Assembly (NCBI RefSeq): GCF_051851475.1 | Contig: NZ_JBPUSJ010000005.1 | Span: forward strand, 62,001 to 126,000 | Direction: 5' to 3' | Source of the DNA: Carboxylicivirga taeanensis | GTDB taxonomy: Bacteria > Bacteroidota > Bacteroidia > Bacteroidales > Marinilabiliaceae | Length of the DNA stretch: 64,000 nucleotides | In this document: positions 15,713 to 26,300 of the stretch, one piece after another | Numbering within the stretch: the first letter of the stretch is position 1 | Layout: each line of letters opens with the position of its first letter | Notes under the pieces: model-generated | The model's input: only the letters and a program-made list of their open reading frames with translations | Database searches by the model: none | What the model was told of the DNA's origin: nothing | Made by a program: the position numbers and the translations under genes

Positions 15713-16801
15713 ATGAACAGTATTTATTTTGATAACCGAGTGGTATTAACCCTTGATGCGGGTGGAACCAATTTTGTGTTTAATGCGATGCAGGGCGGGA
15801 AAACCCTGGTGGAGCCAATTAAGAAGAGTGCTCATGGCGATAACCTGGAACTCTGTTTAAAAACCATGTTGGATGGTTTTGAGGAAGTGAAACAACAGCT
15901 AAATGATGAGCCGGTGGCCATTAGCTTTGCATTTCCGGGGCCTGCCGATTACCCCAATGGGATTATTGGCGACTTAGGTAACTTGCCTGCTTTTAGAGGT
16001 GGCGTGGCGCTGGGGCCAATGCTGGAGCATCATTTTAACATTCCTGTCTTCATTCAGAATGATGGTGATTTGTATGCCTATGGTGAAGCACTGGGCGGAA
16101 TGCTGCCGGCCATTAACCAACAGCTGGAAGAGAAAGGCAATCCTAAACGTTACAAGAACCTGATCGGGTTGACCTTAGGAACGGGTTTTGGTGCCGGGTT
16201 GGTCCATAACGATATTTTGATCGGTGGTGATAATAGCATCGTTGCTGAGGTATGGAATATCAGTAACTCGGTTTCGCCACAACGAAATGCAGAAGAAGGG
16301 GTTAGTACGCGGGCTATTATTAATGTGTACAACGAGCTATCGGGAAATACTACTCCTTTGATGCCGAAAGATATTTTCGATATTGCCAGTGGTAAGCAGG
16401 AGGGCAACAAAGAGGCGGCACAGGAAGCATTCACCACTTTTGGTAAGCACATTGGTGATGCTGTGGCCAACTTAATTAACCTGTTCGACGGACTCGTTGT
16501 GATTGGTGGAGGCTTAACCGGTGCCAGCCAGTTTTACATGCCTGCAGTGATGGAAGTACTGCGCGGACAGTTCGGTAATGGTCAGGATCGTTTGGTTCAA
16601 AAAGTGTTTTGTTTGGATAATCCAGATGAAAAAGAGGCCTTTTTAAATACCAAAGTTCATCAAATTGAAGTACCTTTTACCAACAAGAAGGTTGATTATG
16701 CTCCAGAGCAGAAGGTAGCTATAGCCACCAGTCAGCTGGATGCGAGTGAAGCAATTGCCATTGGGGCCTATGCCTATGCATTAAGTAAGTTAAATCAGTA
16801 A
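15713..16801 (+). CDS. ROK family sugar kinase (hexokinase-like)
   Basis: A 362-residue cytoplasmic kinase of the ROK/ASKHA fold: phosphate-1 motif LTLDAGGTN (D15), sugar-site IQNDGDLYAYGEA with the likely catalytic Asp, phosphate-2 motif LTLGTGFGAG, and adenosine motif GLVVIGGGLTGA. The usual ROK zinc centre (ExGH plus a Cys-rich CxCGxxGC loop) is absent; the equivalent stretch reads SIVAEVWNISN. It follows the LacI gene by 40 nt and precedes mannose-6-phosphate isomerase by 10 nt, so it probably phosphorylates mannose, fructose or glucose to feed that step (inference). Length is somewhat above the roughly 300 residues common for ROK kinases. Confidence 0.85.
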   Translation: MNSIYFDNRVVLTLDAGGTNFVFNAMQGGKTLVEPIKKSAHGDNLELCLKTMLDGFEEVKQQLNDEPVAISFAFPGPADYPNGIIGDLGNLPAFRGGVALGPMLEHHFNIPVFIQNDGDLYAYGEALGGMLPAINQQLEEKGNPKRYKNLIGLTLGTGFGAGLVHNDILIGGDNSIVAEVWNISNSVSPQRNAEEGVSTRAIINVYNELSGNTTPLMPKDIFDIASGKQEGNKEAAQEAFTTFGKHIGDAVANLINLFDGLVVIGGGLTGASQFYMPAVMEVLRGQFGNGQDRLVQKVFCLDNPDEKEAFLNTKVHQIEVPFTNKKVDYAPEQKVAIATSQLDASEAIAIGAYAYALSKLNQ

Positions 16802-16811
16802 AGAAGAAAAA

Positions 16812-17789
16812 ATGTTGTATCCCTTGAAGTTTAACCCCATTTTAAAGGAAATGATTTGGGGTGGTAAAAAGATTCCTCAAAAACTTAATGTAGATGTGGA
16901 TGAGGATGTAAAGATTGGTGAGAACTTTGCCGTTTCAGGCCTTAAATCAGATCAGTCAGTGGTTAACAATGGTCCACTGGCCGGAAAAAACATGATGGAA
17001 CTGATTGAAACCTATAAGGGCGATTTTTTGGGAACTAAAGTATATCAGCAGTTTGGTAGTAATTTTCCCTTACTGATTAAGTACATCGATGCTAATGATG
17101 ACTTATCGATCCAAGTGCATCCTAACGATGAGCAGGCGAAAATTAAGCACAACTCATTTGGAAAAACCGAGATGTGGTATGTGGTGGATGCGGAAGCAAA
17201 TTCCGGACTGGTATCAGGGTTCTCTAAACAAACAAGTGCAGAAGAGTTTGAACAGTATCATTCATCGGGTAAGCTGATGGAGTTGATGCAGAAGCACCCT
17301 ACAGCTGCCGGCGACACCTTCTTTATCCCTGCTGGTAAAGTACATTCGATTGGTGCGGGCAATCTCATTGCTGAAATTCAGCAGACATCAGATATTACTT
17401 ACCGTATTTACGATTTTGATCGCCGTGATAAGTTTGGTAATCCTCGCGAATTGCACCACGAGCTGGCGATGGATGCCATGAACTTTTCGGATAATGAGTC
17501 GGGAAAAGTTGAATACACCGCAAAGGATAATGAGTCGGTTAATGTAGCTGCTTGTCAGTATTTCACAACCAATGTGCTCAATGTTAGTGGGGTGGTTAAT
17601 AAAGATTATAGCCAGCTGGATTCCTTTGTTATTTTGATGAATGTAGGAGGTAAGTGTACCATTAAATCGGCTGATGCAACTATTGAGCTGAATGAGATGG
17701 AGGCTACCTTAGTGCCGGCAGCTATTAAGGGGCTGGAGATAGCAGCTGACGAAACTGCTAAACTGTTAGAAGTTTATATAGAAGGTTAG
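16812..17789 (+). CDS. manA: mannose-6-phosphate isomerase, class I
   Basis: A 325-residue cytoplasmic zinc enzyme interconverting mannose 6-phosphate and fructose 6-phosphate. The cupin metal site is visible: QVHP (Q101, H103), TEMWY (E120) and GKVHSIG (H178). The conserved start LYPLKFNPILKEMIWGG matches short Bacteroidota/Firmicutes ManA proteins. It lies 10 nt after the ROK kinase and ends at a strong terminator, so lacI-ROK-manA form one unit. The pathway reading is mannose, mannose 6-phosphate, fructose 6-phosphate. It could also supply mannose 6-phosphate for polysaccharide synthesis. Confidence 0.93.
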   Translation: MLYPLKFNPILKEMIWGGKKIPQKLNVDVDEDVKIGENFAVSGLKSDQSVVNNGPLAGKNMMELIETYKGDFLGTKVYQQFGSNFPLLIKYIDANDDLSIQVHPNDEQAKIKHNSFGKTEMWYVVDAEANSGLVSGFSKQTSAEEFEQYHSSGKLMELMQKHPTAAGDTFFIPAGKVHSIGAGNLIAEIQQTSDITYRIYDFDRRDKFGNPRELHHELAMDAMNFSDNESGKVEYTAKDNESVNVAACQYFTTNVLNVSGVVNKDYSQLDSFVILMNVGGKCTIKSADATIELNEMEATLVPAAIKGLEIAADETAKLLEVYIEG

Positions 17790-17822
17790 TAGTAGTCCTT
17801 CGAAAGAAGGGAAGTATTGATA

Positions 17823-17854
17823 GCCTTAAGACAGAAGTGTCTTAAGGCTTTTTT
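17823..17854. terminator. terminator between manA and aqpZ
   Basis: An 11-bp perfect stem (GCCTTAAGACA / TGTCTTAAGGC) with loop GAAG, then six T on the + strand. It lies between convergent genes and abuts the aqpZ stop codon. Confidence 0.88.
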
Positions 17855-18538
17855 CTATTTTTCAGGTGCTAAATATTTGTAGACAATTCCGGCAAGCAGA
17901 GCGCCAATAATGGGGGCCAGCCAAAATAGCCATAATTGCTCTGTGGCCCAGTCGCCAACAAAGAGCGCTTGTGAGGTGCTTCGTGCCGGATTAACGGAGG
18001 TATTGGTTACTGGAATGCTAATCAAGTGGATGAGAGTTAAGGCCAGTCCAATGGCCAAGCCGCCAAAACCACTTGGAGCCTTGGAGTGGGTAGCTCCCAT
18101 AATCACCATCAGAAACATAAAGGTCATCACCACTTCGCTGGTTAAGGCAGCAATAAGTCCATAGCCACCAGGCGAGTGCTCGCCGTAGCCATTGGCTGCA
18201 AAGCTGCCTAATTCAAAATCGGGTTTTCCGCTGGCAATCAGGTATAGAATAAAAGCTCCTGTGGTGGCTCCTAATACTTGGGCCGCAATATAGGGGAGCA
18301 CTTCTTTCGCCTCGAACCTTCCGCCGGCCCATAATCCAATTGTCACTGCCGGGTTGAGGTGACACCCGGAAATGTGTCCAATTGCATAGGCCATTGTAAC
18401 AACAGTTAAACCAAAGGCAATGGATACGCCCACAAAGCCAATGCCTAATTCAGGGTAGCCGGCCGCTAATACGGCACTGCCACAGCCGCCCAAAACTAAC
18501 CACCATGTTCCAAAAAATTCAGCAATTAATTTTTTCAT
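17855..18538 (-). CDS. aqpZ: aquaporin Z
   Basis: A 227-residue inner-membrane channel with six transmembrane helices and both NPA boxes (GCHLNPAVTIGLW and NTSVNPARSTSQALF). The Arg after the second NPA is the selectivity-filter residue, and the water-channel features of AqpZ are kept. Family members pass water rather than glycerol. It is convergent with manA, 65 nt apart, and the beta-mannosidase gene on the same strand is separated by a terminator, so it is probably an independent gene sitting inside the sugar region. No clear promoter match was found in 18,539-18,730. Confidence 0.94.
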   Translation of the reverse strand: MKKLIAEFFGTWWLVLGGCGSAVLAAGYPELGIGFVGVSIAFGLTVVTMAYAIGHISGCHLNPAVTIGLWAGGRFEAKEVLPYIAAQVLGATTGAFILYLIASGKPDFELGSFAANGYGEHSPGGYGLIAALTSEVVMTFMFLMVIMGATHSKAPSGFGGLAIGLALTLIHLISIPVTNTSVNPARSTSQALFVGDWATEQLWLFWLAPIIGALLAGIVYKYLAPEK

Positions 18539-18732
18539 CGCTTAAGTGTTTGATTAATAATGCTAAGCAATTTAGGGAGTTACCATTAATTAATCCACTT
18601 GTGCAAAGAATAACTGGTTGTGTGGTAAAGGTAAGCTCTTTGGTATCTGACTGATTTCGCCAATCGTAAATGACAGAAGTGAAACCATCTGGCATGCCAG
18701 TGCAGATATTATTTATATGAGTATCCAAAAAG

Positions 18733-18770
18733 AAAAGGACCTTTACAAGCGTGGCTGCAAAGGTCCTTTT
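18733..18770 (-). terminator. terminator of the beta-mannosidase gene
   Basis: A 12-bp stem AAAAGGACCTTT / AAAGGTCCTTTT with a 14-nt loop, followed on the minus strand by TCTTTTTGG, 26 nt after the stop codon. Confidence 0.75.
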
Positions 18771-18795
18771 TTAAGTTAATGAGCACTTAATACAG

Positions 18796-21375
18796 TTAAT
18801 ACGTATCCTGCACAGTGCGTATCAATAGTTTATCTCTCAGATTGCTAATTTCATCTGATGTTTCGAACACAATGGTTTTACTTTGTCCGGGCAGTAAATC
18901 AAAATAGTTATCTGAAAACCAGCCTTCTGCTTCATCGTAGCTGAAATAAACATTTTTAGCCAGTTTGTCTGTTGTTACCTTAATTTGATAACCTTTATCA
19001 ACTTTCTTTACTTCAGTAGTCAGTGATGGTGCCGGCAGCTGCAGATCTTTACACTCCTTGAAGTAGCTGGTGGTTTCATAAATATTCTCATCACCAACTG
19101 ATAATTTAGTCGATAGCACCACCTGGCTGGTTGGGATGCTTTTTAATAAAGTTTTCAGGGCCTGGCTAAACACAACAGTAGAAGTATTGGCGTTGATAGT
19201 GACGTCAGCGCTGTGCGACCAAAGCTGTTTTCCTTCAAAATTCAATATCTCGAGATCCAGTTTGGCAGGCATATCTTCAAACTTATCAGATACCGCGTAA
19301 ATAAGCAGATCATCGGTTTTGGTGTCGGGCACGGCAATAACCGGGGCAAATGCTTTGCGGGTATAGTATTGCAGAGCTTTCCAGTTACCGTAGTAGTCGA
19401 TGCTCGACCACGAGGCTACCGGCCATACATCATTCAGCTGCCAGTAAAGGCTTCCCATGGTGGTTGGCATGTTAATGCGGTGTCCTTCAATCCCCGTGCG
19501 GATGCCTTCGGCTTGCAACAGCAGACCAACATACAGGAATGATTCGAAATCTTTTGGATTACGGTAGTAGTTGTCCATGTAGCGTTTAATGGCGCCATTG
19601 CCGATAAACGATCGCTGGTGCGACTTCATTACTTCAGAGTTGATGTCGTAATCCTCTGGTAATGCGTATTTTTTCACTGTTTTGAGCTCAGGGAACGATT
19701 GGAAGCCGTATTCACTCACGAAACGGGCTGCCCCATCGTGGTAGGTAATAAAAGGTACATCCTGGAACCAGATGCGCCAGTCGTGCTCATCGCCATCAAT
19801 TTTATTGGTACGGATGGTATCACCAGCCTGCGGACTCGAAGCCCAGTATTGCCTGTCGGGATCGTGTGCTTCTACTGCTGAAGGCAACACATCCAGGAAA
19901 ATATCTTTATACGCTTGCCACATGGCCTTGGCACCTTCGGGTTGCTTCTTCTCGTTATCTTCCTTCCAGCCCCAGCCAAACCAAGCCGCCAGTATTTCGT
20001 TGTTGCCACACCAGAGTGCAATACTTGGGTGGTTTCTGAGGCGGCGCACATTGTATTCTGCTTCGTGCTTCACGCTTTCCAAAAACTCAGGATGCCCGGG
20101 GTACATGTTGCAGGCAAACATAAAATCTTGCCATACCAAAATACCATACTTATCACACAAATCGTAGAAAATCTCTTTCTCGTATATGCCACCACCCCAA
20201 ACACGCAACATATTAAAATGGCTGTCGGCCGCTGACTTAATAATGTGTTCGTATTTTTCAGGCGATACGCGGTCGAGGAAAACATCATTAGGAATGTAGT
20301 TGGCCCCTTTCATAAATACCGGGTGGCCATTGAGTTTAAAGTAGAATGAACGTCCTACCTCATCATTCTCGCGCACCAGTTCAACTGTTCTTAAACCTAA
20401 GGTGTGTTCGAAGCTTTCAACACCAGCATTGGTACTTAGCTGTCCTTCCAGTTGGTATAAATGTGCTTCGCCAAGGCCATTGGTCCACCAGCGCTGTGGG
20501 TTTTCAATGGTAAAATCAACCGCGTAATTATGCGTTCCTTTTTTTAGTTCGATGGTTTTTGTAGCCAACTCTTTGCCATCAATGTTTACTGTTAGCTCTG
20601 CAGTTTCTTCGCTTGAGGCGTCTATTTCAAAAGAAGAAGTGAGTTGCGCTACTTGGTCGTTCAGCTCTTTTTGTTGTGTGTGGATAGTGATGAGTTGTGC
20701 AGTATCCCATGCTTTGAGTGTTACCGGCTCCCAAATGCCTGATGAAACCAGGCGAGGGCCCCAATCCCATCCAAAATGATAAGGGGCTTTTCTTACATGC
20801 GGGCTCACCCATTTTTCGCCCGGCACCTGACCTATTTTAGCCAGATCGTTGGCCGATGATTGAACCACATACGGGTAGTTGTCATAGATATCTACTCCAA
20901 TTTTGATGGGCGAATGAAAGTAAATATTCAATGTGTTTTCACCTTCCTTAATCAAGTTTTTGCAGTCAACTGTCCATCCTCTGAACATATTGTCGGCTTT
21001 CAAAATCAGCTGATCATTCAGGTACACATCGGCATAAGTATCGAGACCGGCAAAATTCAGAACAATTTGCTCTTTATTAAAGGTGGCTTTATCGATTGTA
21101 AAAGTGGTCTTGTATTCCCAGTCTTTTTTATCAATCCACTGAACATCGTGCTCATTTAGGCGATAAAAAGGATCTTTTATAAGTTCATGATCGAGTAAGT
21201 CGGTATGTACGCAACCTGGCACACTGGCCTCCAGCCATTTGTCTTGCCCTGCCTCACTAAATTGCCAGCCAGAATTAATCTCAATCACCTTGGCTGATTG
21301 GTCTTGTTTCTTCGGGCTGCACGCCCAAAAGCCTGATAGAATAATCAGTAAAAGTACGTTTGATAATAGCTTCAT
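18796..21375 (-). CDS. exported beta-mannosidase, glycoside hydrolase family 2
   Basis: An 859-residue lipoprotein. The ATG at 21375 is preferred over one 78 nt upstream because it begins at the signal (MKLLSNVLLLIILSGFWAC, Cys19). The GH2 order is seen: N-terminal sugar-binding domain (about 35-200), immunoglobulin-like domain, then TIM barrel from about 340. The acid/base is E460 in ALWCGNNEI and the nucleophile E555 in FVSEYGFQSFPE, both in the beta-mannosidase rather than beta-galactosidase pattern. Such enzymes remove terminal beta-mannose, including the Man-beta-1,4-GlcNAc of the N-glycan core. With the PNGase F-like protein 9 kb away this suggests glycoprotein glycan use. Confidence 0.92.
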   Translation of the reverse strand: MKLLSNVLLLIILSGFWACSPKKQDQSAKVIEINSGWQFSEAGQDKWLEASVPGCVHTDLLDHELIKDPFYRLNEHDVQWIDKKDWEYKTTFTIDKATFNKEQIVLNFAGLDTYADVYLNDQLILKADNMFRGWTVDCKNLIKEGENTLNIYFHSPIKIGVDIYDNYPYVVQSSANDLAKIGQVPGEKWVSPHVRKAPYHFGWDWGPRLVSSGIWEPVTLKAWDTAQLITIHTQQKELNDQVAQLTSSFEIDASSEETAELTVNIDGKELATKTIELKKGTHNYAVDFTIENPQRWWTNGLGEAHLYQLEGQLSTNAGVESFEHTLGLRTVELVRENDEVGRSFYFKLNGHPVFMKGANYIPNDVFLDRVSPEKYEHIIKSAADSHFNMLRVWGGGIYEKEIFYDLCDKYGILVWQDFMFACNMYPGHPEFLESVKHEAEYNVRRLRNHPSIALWCGNNEILAAWFGWGWKEDNEKKQPEGAKAMWQAYKDIFLDVLPSAVEAHDPDRQYWASSPQAGDTIRTNKIDGDEHDWRIWFQDVPFITYHDGAARFVSEYGFQSFPELKTVKKYALPEDYDINSEVMKSHQRSFIGNGAIKRYMDNYYRNPKDFESFLYVGLLLQAEGIRTGIEGHRINMPTTMGSLYWQLNDVWPVASWSSIDYYGNWKALQYYTRKAFAPVIAVPDTKTDDLLIYAVSDKFEDMPAKLDLEILNFEGKQLWSHSADVTINANTSTVVFSQALKTLLKSIPTSQVVLSTKLSVGDENIYETTSYFKECKDLQLPAPSLTTEVKKVDKGYQIKVTTDKLAKNVYFSYDEAEGWFSDNYFDLLPGQSKTIVFETSDEISNLRDKLLIRTVQDTY

Positions 21376-22069
21376 CTTTATAGTATTTTGTAATGTAAAG
21401 CTAATACCTGCAGAATTAAAACAATGGTGACAATTGTTTAAAAAGATAAACATATTCTCAGTTGTTGCATAAACTGAGGATGGGTAAGTGCCTTATTCTC
21501 CTGTTATCTGCTGCCAGTTTATGGATCTGTCAATTAAGTGTTGATTGAGGTTGTATTTGATTCTGTCTTTATCGGTACCACAAAAGTCAATTTCGGGATG
21601 CACGTAAATCTACTTAAAAAGTATTGCTGAAAGCGCAGTTTTTTGGACGTCTATTTTTAAAACTAAAGAACTGCTCTTTTCAAAATGGAGGATCCGTTTT
21701 TATATGGGCCATTCCATATTTGAACGATAGCTAAATGCTATTTTTTTACGATTCAGAAGGAATTTTAACATTTCTGTTATTGGGCAATTCTGTCCATTTT
21801 ATTGGATTATTATATGTATACAGAATTATTGTTATGAGTATTAGAAGGTGCGTTTACTAGCGCGTTTTTCTCCAGTTTGAAGTAACTCTGAGGAGGGTTG
21901 TAAGTTATAGATTATGAGCTTCAAATCAAATGCTCAATCGTAATTAAAGAAAAATTTCTACTTTTAATATGGAAATATTTCTCCAATTTATTATTGAAAA
22001 TGAAAGTGTTGGCTCGACTATTTTTAATAATTATAAATTACAGGTGCTAATCAAAATTGTAATGTAGAG
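21376..22069. other. long AT-rich intergenic region with inverted repeats
   Basis: Almost 700 nt with no credible ORF. Close to the beta-mannosidase start are an inverted repeat AAACAAT-N7-ATTGTTT (21419-21439), which could be an operator, and a stem CTCAGTT-N8-AACTGAG (21457-21478). Further on, ATAGC-TAAAT-GCTAT followed by seven T (about 21728-21749) resembles a weak + strand terminator. Nothing was recognised in the remainder. Confidence 0.4.
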
Positions 22070-22102
22070 TTTGCAATTGTCAGCAATAAGCGCTTAGATT
22101 TG
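22070..22102 (+). promoter_or_regulatory. promoter of the AAA ATPase gene
   Basis: TTTG (22070-22073), 21 nt, TAGATTTG (22095-22102) match the Bacteroidota consensus. The start site near 22109 would leave only about 12 nt before the ATG at 22121. Confidence 0.65.
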
Positions 22103-22120
22103 TAGGAATAATCTAAAATA

Positions 22121-23296
22121 ATGCAATCATTTTTTGAAACACATAAATACCTATTAGAGCATCTGGGAACACCGGTACGCCGTGAATTAATAAATGAAAT
22201 TGATTGGAATCATCGCCTGATTGGAGTCAAAGGGGCGAGAGGTGTGGGGAAAACAACTTTTTTGCTCGATTATGCCAAAACACACTTTGGCTATGACAAA
22301 AGTTGTCTGTATGTCAACTTAAATAATCTTTACTTTACGGAGCGTTCAATCGTATCCTTTGCTGACGAGTTTCGAAAAAAAGGAGGGAAAACACTAATAC
22401 TTGACCAGGTATACAAGTACCCGGGATGGTCAAAAGAGCTGCGCTTTTGCTACGATAATTTCGATGACTTAAAAATAATATTTAGTGGTTCGGCCGTGAT
22501 GCGCCTGGTTGATCAAAACCCCGATTTAAAAGGCTGCGTTGCTGTATACCGATTAGATGGTTTTTCGTTCAGAGAAAATTTAAACCTGGCGACCAAAAGT
22601 AAATTTCAGGCTTATTCGCTTGATGAGATTTTGCAAAATCACCAGGCAATCTGTAAAAAAATAACTTCAAAAGTACGTCCGTTAGCCTATTTCAACGACT
22701 ATTTGGAGCACGGATATTATCCGTTTTTTCTTGAAAAGCGCAACTACTTTGAAAACGTTGTAAAAAATATCAATTTGATTCTTGAGATTGACATCTCATA
22801 CCTTGAACAGATTGAATTAAAATATTTACCAAAATTACGTAAATTACTCTATGCAATAGCTAAAGCAGCTCCCTTGCAACCAAATGTTAGTCGACTAAGT
22901 CAGGAAATTGAGACCTCGCGGGCTACGGTGATGAATTATTTGAACTATCTCAAAAACGGACGTTTAATTAATATGCTGTACGAGGACAGTGAATCTACCA
23001 AAAAGCCTTCAAAAATTTATCTTCAAAATCCTAATGTCTACCATTCGGTTATGCATGGCGAGGTGAGTCTGCCTAATATGAACCAAACGTTCTTTTTAAA
23101 CCAGGTGAGCTATCGTCATCAGGTCAATGTGTCAAAAAAGAGTGACTTTAAGATTAATAACCACCTGGAATTTCATGTTGGAGATGAATCTAGACTCAAT
23201 AATCCGTTGGGTGAACAGGAGTATTTGGCGCATCCCATGCTGGAGGTAGGAGAAGGGAATCAGATTCCTCTCTGGCTGTTCGGTTTTTTGTATTGA
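22121..23296 (+). CDS. AAA_14/DUF4143 family ATPase
   Basis: A 391-residue soluble protein with an N-terminal P-loop (GVKGARGVGKTTFLLDY, residues about 35-50) and a Walker B-like strand (KTLILDQVYKYPGW). An arginine-containing FSGSAVMRL sensor region follows. The C-terminal half has a predicted winged helix (PNVSRLSQEIETSRATVMNYLNYLKNG) and an LxDxGxE-like tail, the layout of the AAA_14 plus DUF4143 proteins present in many copies in Bacteroidota. Their role is unknown; some resemble archaeal ATPases linked to mobile or toxin-like modules. It lies 55 nt before nifJ, yet the subject matter is unrelated. Confidence 0.85.
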   Translation: MQSFFETHKYLLEHLGTPVRRELINEIDWNHRLIGVKGARGVGKTTFLLDYAKTHFGYDKSCLYVNLNNLYFTERSIVSFADEFRKKGGKTLILDQVYKYPGWSKELRFCYDNFDDLKIIFSGSAVMRLVDQNPDLKGCVAVYRLDGFSFRENLNLATKSKFQAYSLDEILQNHQAICKKITSKVRPLAYFNDYLEHGYYPFFLEKRNYFENVVKNINLILEIDISYLEQIELKYLPKLRKLLYAIAKAAPLQPNVSRLSQEIETSRATVMNYLNYLKNGRLINMLYEDSESTKKPSKIYLQNPNVYHSVMHGEVSLPNMNQTFFLNQVSYRHQVNVSKKSDFKINNHLEFHVGDESRLNNPLGEQEYLAHPMLEVGEGNQIPLWLFGFLY

Positions 23297-23351
23297 TCGT
23301 TTTTTACACAATAATATTTAAATAACCAATTAATTATTAGGAGTATATAAA

Positions 23352-26300
23352 ATGGCTAAAGAAAAAAAGTTTATTACATGTGATGGTAACCATGCCGCTG
23401 CTCATATCGCGTATATGTTCAGTGAAGTGGCTGCTATCTATCCAATTACGCCATCGTCAAACATGGCGGAAAATGTGGATGAATGGGCTGCTGCCGGAAG
23501 AAAAAACATTTTCGGTGAGACAGTGAAAGTTGAGGAAATGCAATCAGAAGCTGGTGCTGCGGGTGCCGTACACGGTTCTCTGCAGGCGGGTGCTTTAACT
23601 TCTACGTTTACAGCGTCTCAGGGCTTGCTATTGATGATCCCTAACATGTACAAGATTTCTGGTGAGTTGCTTCCAGGCGTTTTTCACGTAAGTGCGCGTA
23701 GCTTAGCCGCTCAGGCACTGTCTATTTTTGGCGACCACTCAGATGTTATGTCTACCCGTCAGACAGGTTTTGCTATGTTGGCAACAGGTTCTGTACAGGA
23801 AGTAATGGATTTGGCTGGTATTGCTCACTTAGCTTCTATTAAGTCACGTGTGCCATTCATGCATTTCTTCGATGGATTCCGTACTTCTCATGAGATTCAG
23901 AAAATCGAAGTGCTCGAAAACGAAGATCTTGAGCCGTTATTAGACCAGGAAGCATTGCAGGCATTCCGTGATAACGCCTTGAGTCCTGAGCATCCTGTAA
24001 CACGTGGTACTGCTCAAAACCCTGATATATACTTCCAGGCGCGTGAGGCAGCGAATCCATTTTATGAAGTCTTACCTGATATGGTGGCTGATTACATGGA
24101 TAAGATCAGTGCTATCACAGGTCGTAAGTACCGTCCTTTCGATTACTACGGAGCCGAAGATGCAGAAAACATCATTGTAGCTATGGGCTCGATCACTGAT
24201 ACAATTAAAGAAGTGATTGACGACCTGACTGCTAAAGGTGAAAAAGTTGGTTTAATTGCTGTTCACCTGTACCGTCCGTTCTCTGCGAAGTATTTCTTCG
24301 AGGCCTTCCCAAAAACAGCTAAGAAAATTGCTGTACTTGACCGTACTAAAGAGCCAGGAGCAAATGGTGACCCATTGTATTTAGATATCCGCGACTTGTT
24401 CTACGGAAAGGAAAATGCGCCTATCATCGTGGGTGGTCGCTATGGTTTATCTTCAAAAGATACGACTCCGGCTATGATGTTGAGCGTATTCGAAAACCTG
24501 AAGCAAGACGAGCCTAAGAATCAGTTCACAGTTGGTATTGTTGATGATGTTACATTTACTTCATTGCCATTATTGCCTGAATTCTCATTGGCAGCCGAAG
24601 GTACCTTCGAAGGTAAATTCTACGGTTTAGGTTCAGACGGTACTGTTGGTGCTAACAAAAACTCAATCAAAATTATTGGTGACAACACCGATAAATATGC
24701 GCAGGCTTACTTTGCCTACGATTCTAAAAAATCAGGTGGTATCACAATTTCTCACTTGCGTTTTGGTGATACCCCAATTCGTTCGCCTTATCTGGTGAAT
24801 ACGCCTGACTTTGTTGCTTGTCACGTACCTGCTTACCTGCAGATGTACGATATGCTGAAAGGTTTGAAAGATGGCGGTACCTTCCTGTTGAACTGCTCAT
24901 GGAGCGAAGAAGAACTGGAAAACCATTTGCCAGCTTATGTGAAGCGTTACATTGCCGATCATAAAATTAAGTTCTACACAATTGATGCTACGCACATTGC
25001 TAAAGAAATTGGTTTGGGTAACCGTACCAACACAATTATGCAAAGTGCATTCTTCAAAATTGCCAATGTAATTCCTTACGAGTTAGCGGTTGAGCAAATG
25101 AAGAAAGCAATTGTTAAGTCTTTCGGCAAGAAAGGTGAGAGCATTGTAAATATGAACTACCAGGCGGTAGATAAAGGTGGTGCGGTTAACGAAATTGCAG
25201 TTCCTGCATCATGGGCCAACGAAGCTGCTGAAGTATCGTTCCCAACTAACGAAAAAGCGCCTCAGTTTATTAAAGACTTTGTATTCCCTGTTAATGCTCA
25301 AAAAGGTGATGATTTACCGGTGAGTATTTTCAAAGGACGCGAAGATGGTACACTACCAGCTGGTACAACTGCTTATGAGAAGCGTGGTATTGCTGTAGAT
25401 GTTCCTGAGTGGATTTCAGATAACTGTATCCAGTGTAACCAGTGTTCTTACGTGTGTCCGCACGCTGCTATTCGTCCTTTCTTGTTAGACGAAAAAGAAT
25501 TGGCTGGTGCTCCTGAAGGAACAGCGACTAAAAAGGCCAACGGTAAAGGTTTCGATGGCTTGCAGTATCGCATTCAGGTAAGTGCATTGGATTGTACAGG
25601 TTGTGGTAACTGTGCTGATGTTTGTCCGGCTAAAACTAAAGCGTTGGAGATGAAGCCGCTTGAAACACAGCAGGCCGAAATAGAGCGTTGGGACTACATG
25701 GTTGAAGAAGTGTCTATCAAAGACCACATCATGCCAAAAGACATGAATGTGAAAGCTTCTCAGTTTGCTCAGCCTCTATTTGAATTCTCAGGTGCTTGTG
25801 CCGGATGTGGTGAAACTCCATACATCAAGCTGATTACTCAATTATTTGGCGATCGTATGATGATTGCTAACGCCACTGGTTGTTCATCCATCTATGGTGG
25901 TTCAGCGCCAGCTACACCTTACTGTACTAATAAAGAAGGTAAAGGTCCGGCTTGGGCTAACTCATTATTCGAAGATAACGCCGAATACGGTTTAGGTATG
26001 GCTACTGGAGTGAAGAAGCTGCGTGAGCGTATCGAGCGTAAGATGAATGAGTCAATGGCTGAAGTGAATGCCGAGACGAAAGCTGCTTTCGAAAAGTGGT
26101 TGGAAACAAAGGACAATGGTAACGAAAACGTGGCGGCTTCTAAAGCTGTTGTGGCTGCTCTGGGTAACGAGTCGCATGCCGTTGCTAAAGAAATCCTGGC
26201 GCTTAAAGACTACTTATCGAAGAAATCAGTTTGGATCTTCGGTGGTGACGGATGGGCTTATGACATCGGTTACGGTGGTTTAGACCATGTAATTGCTTCT

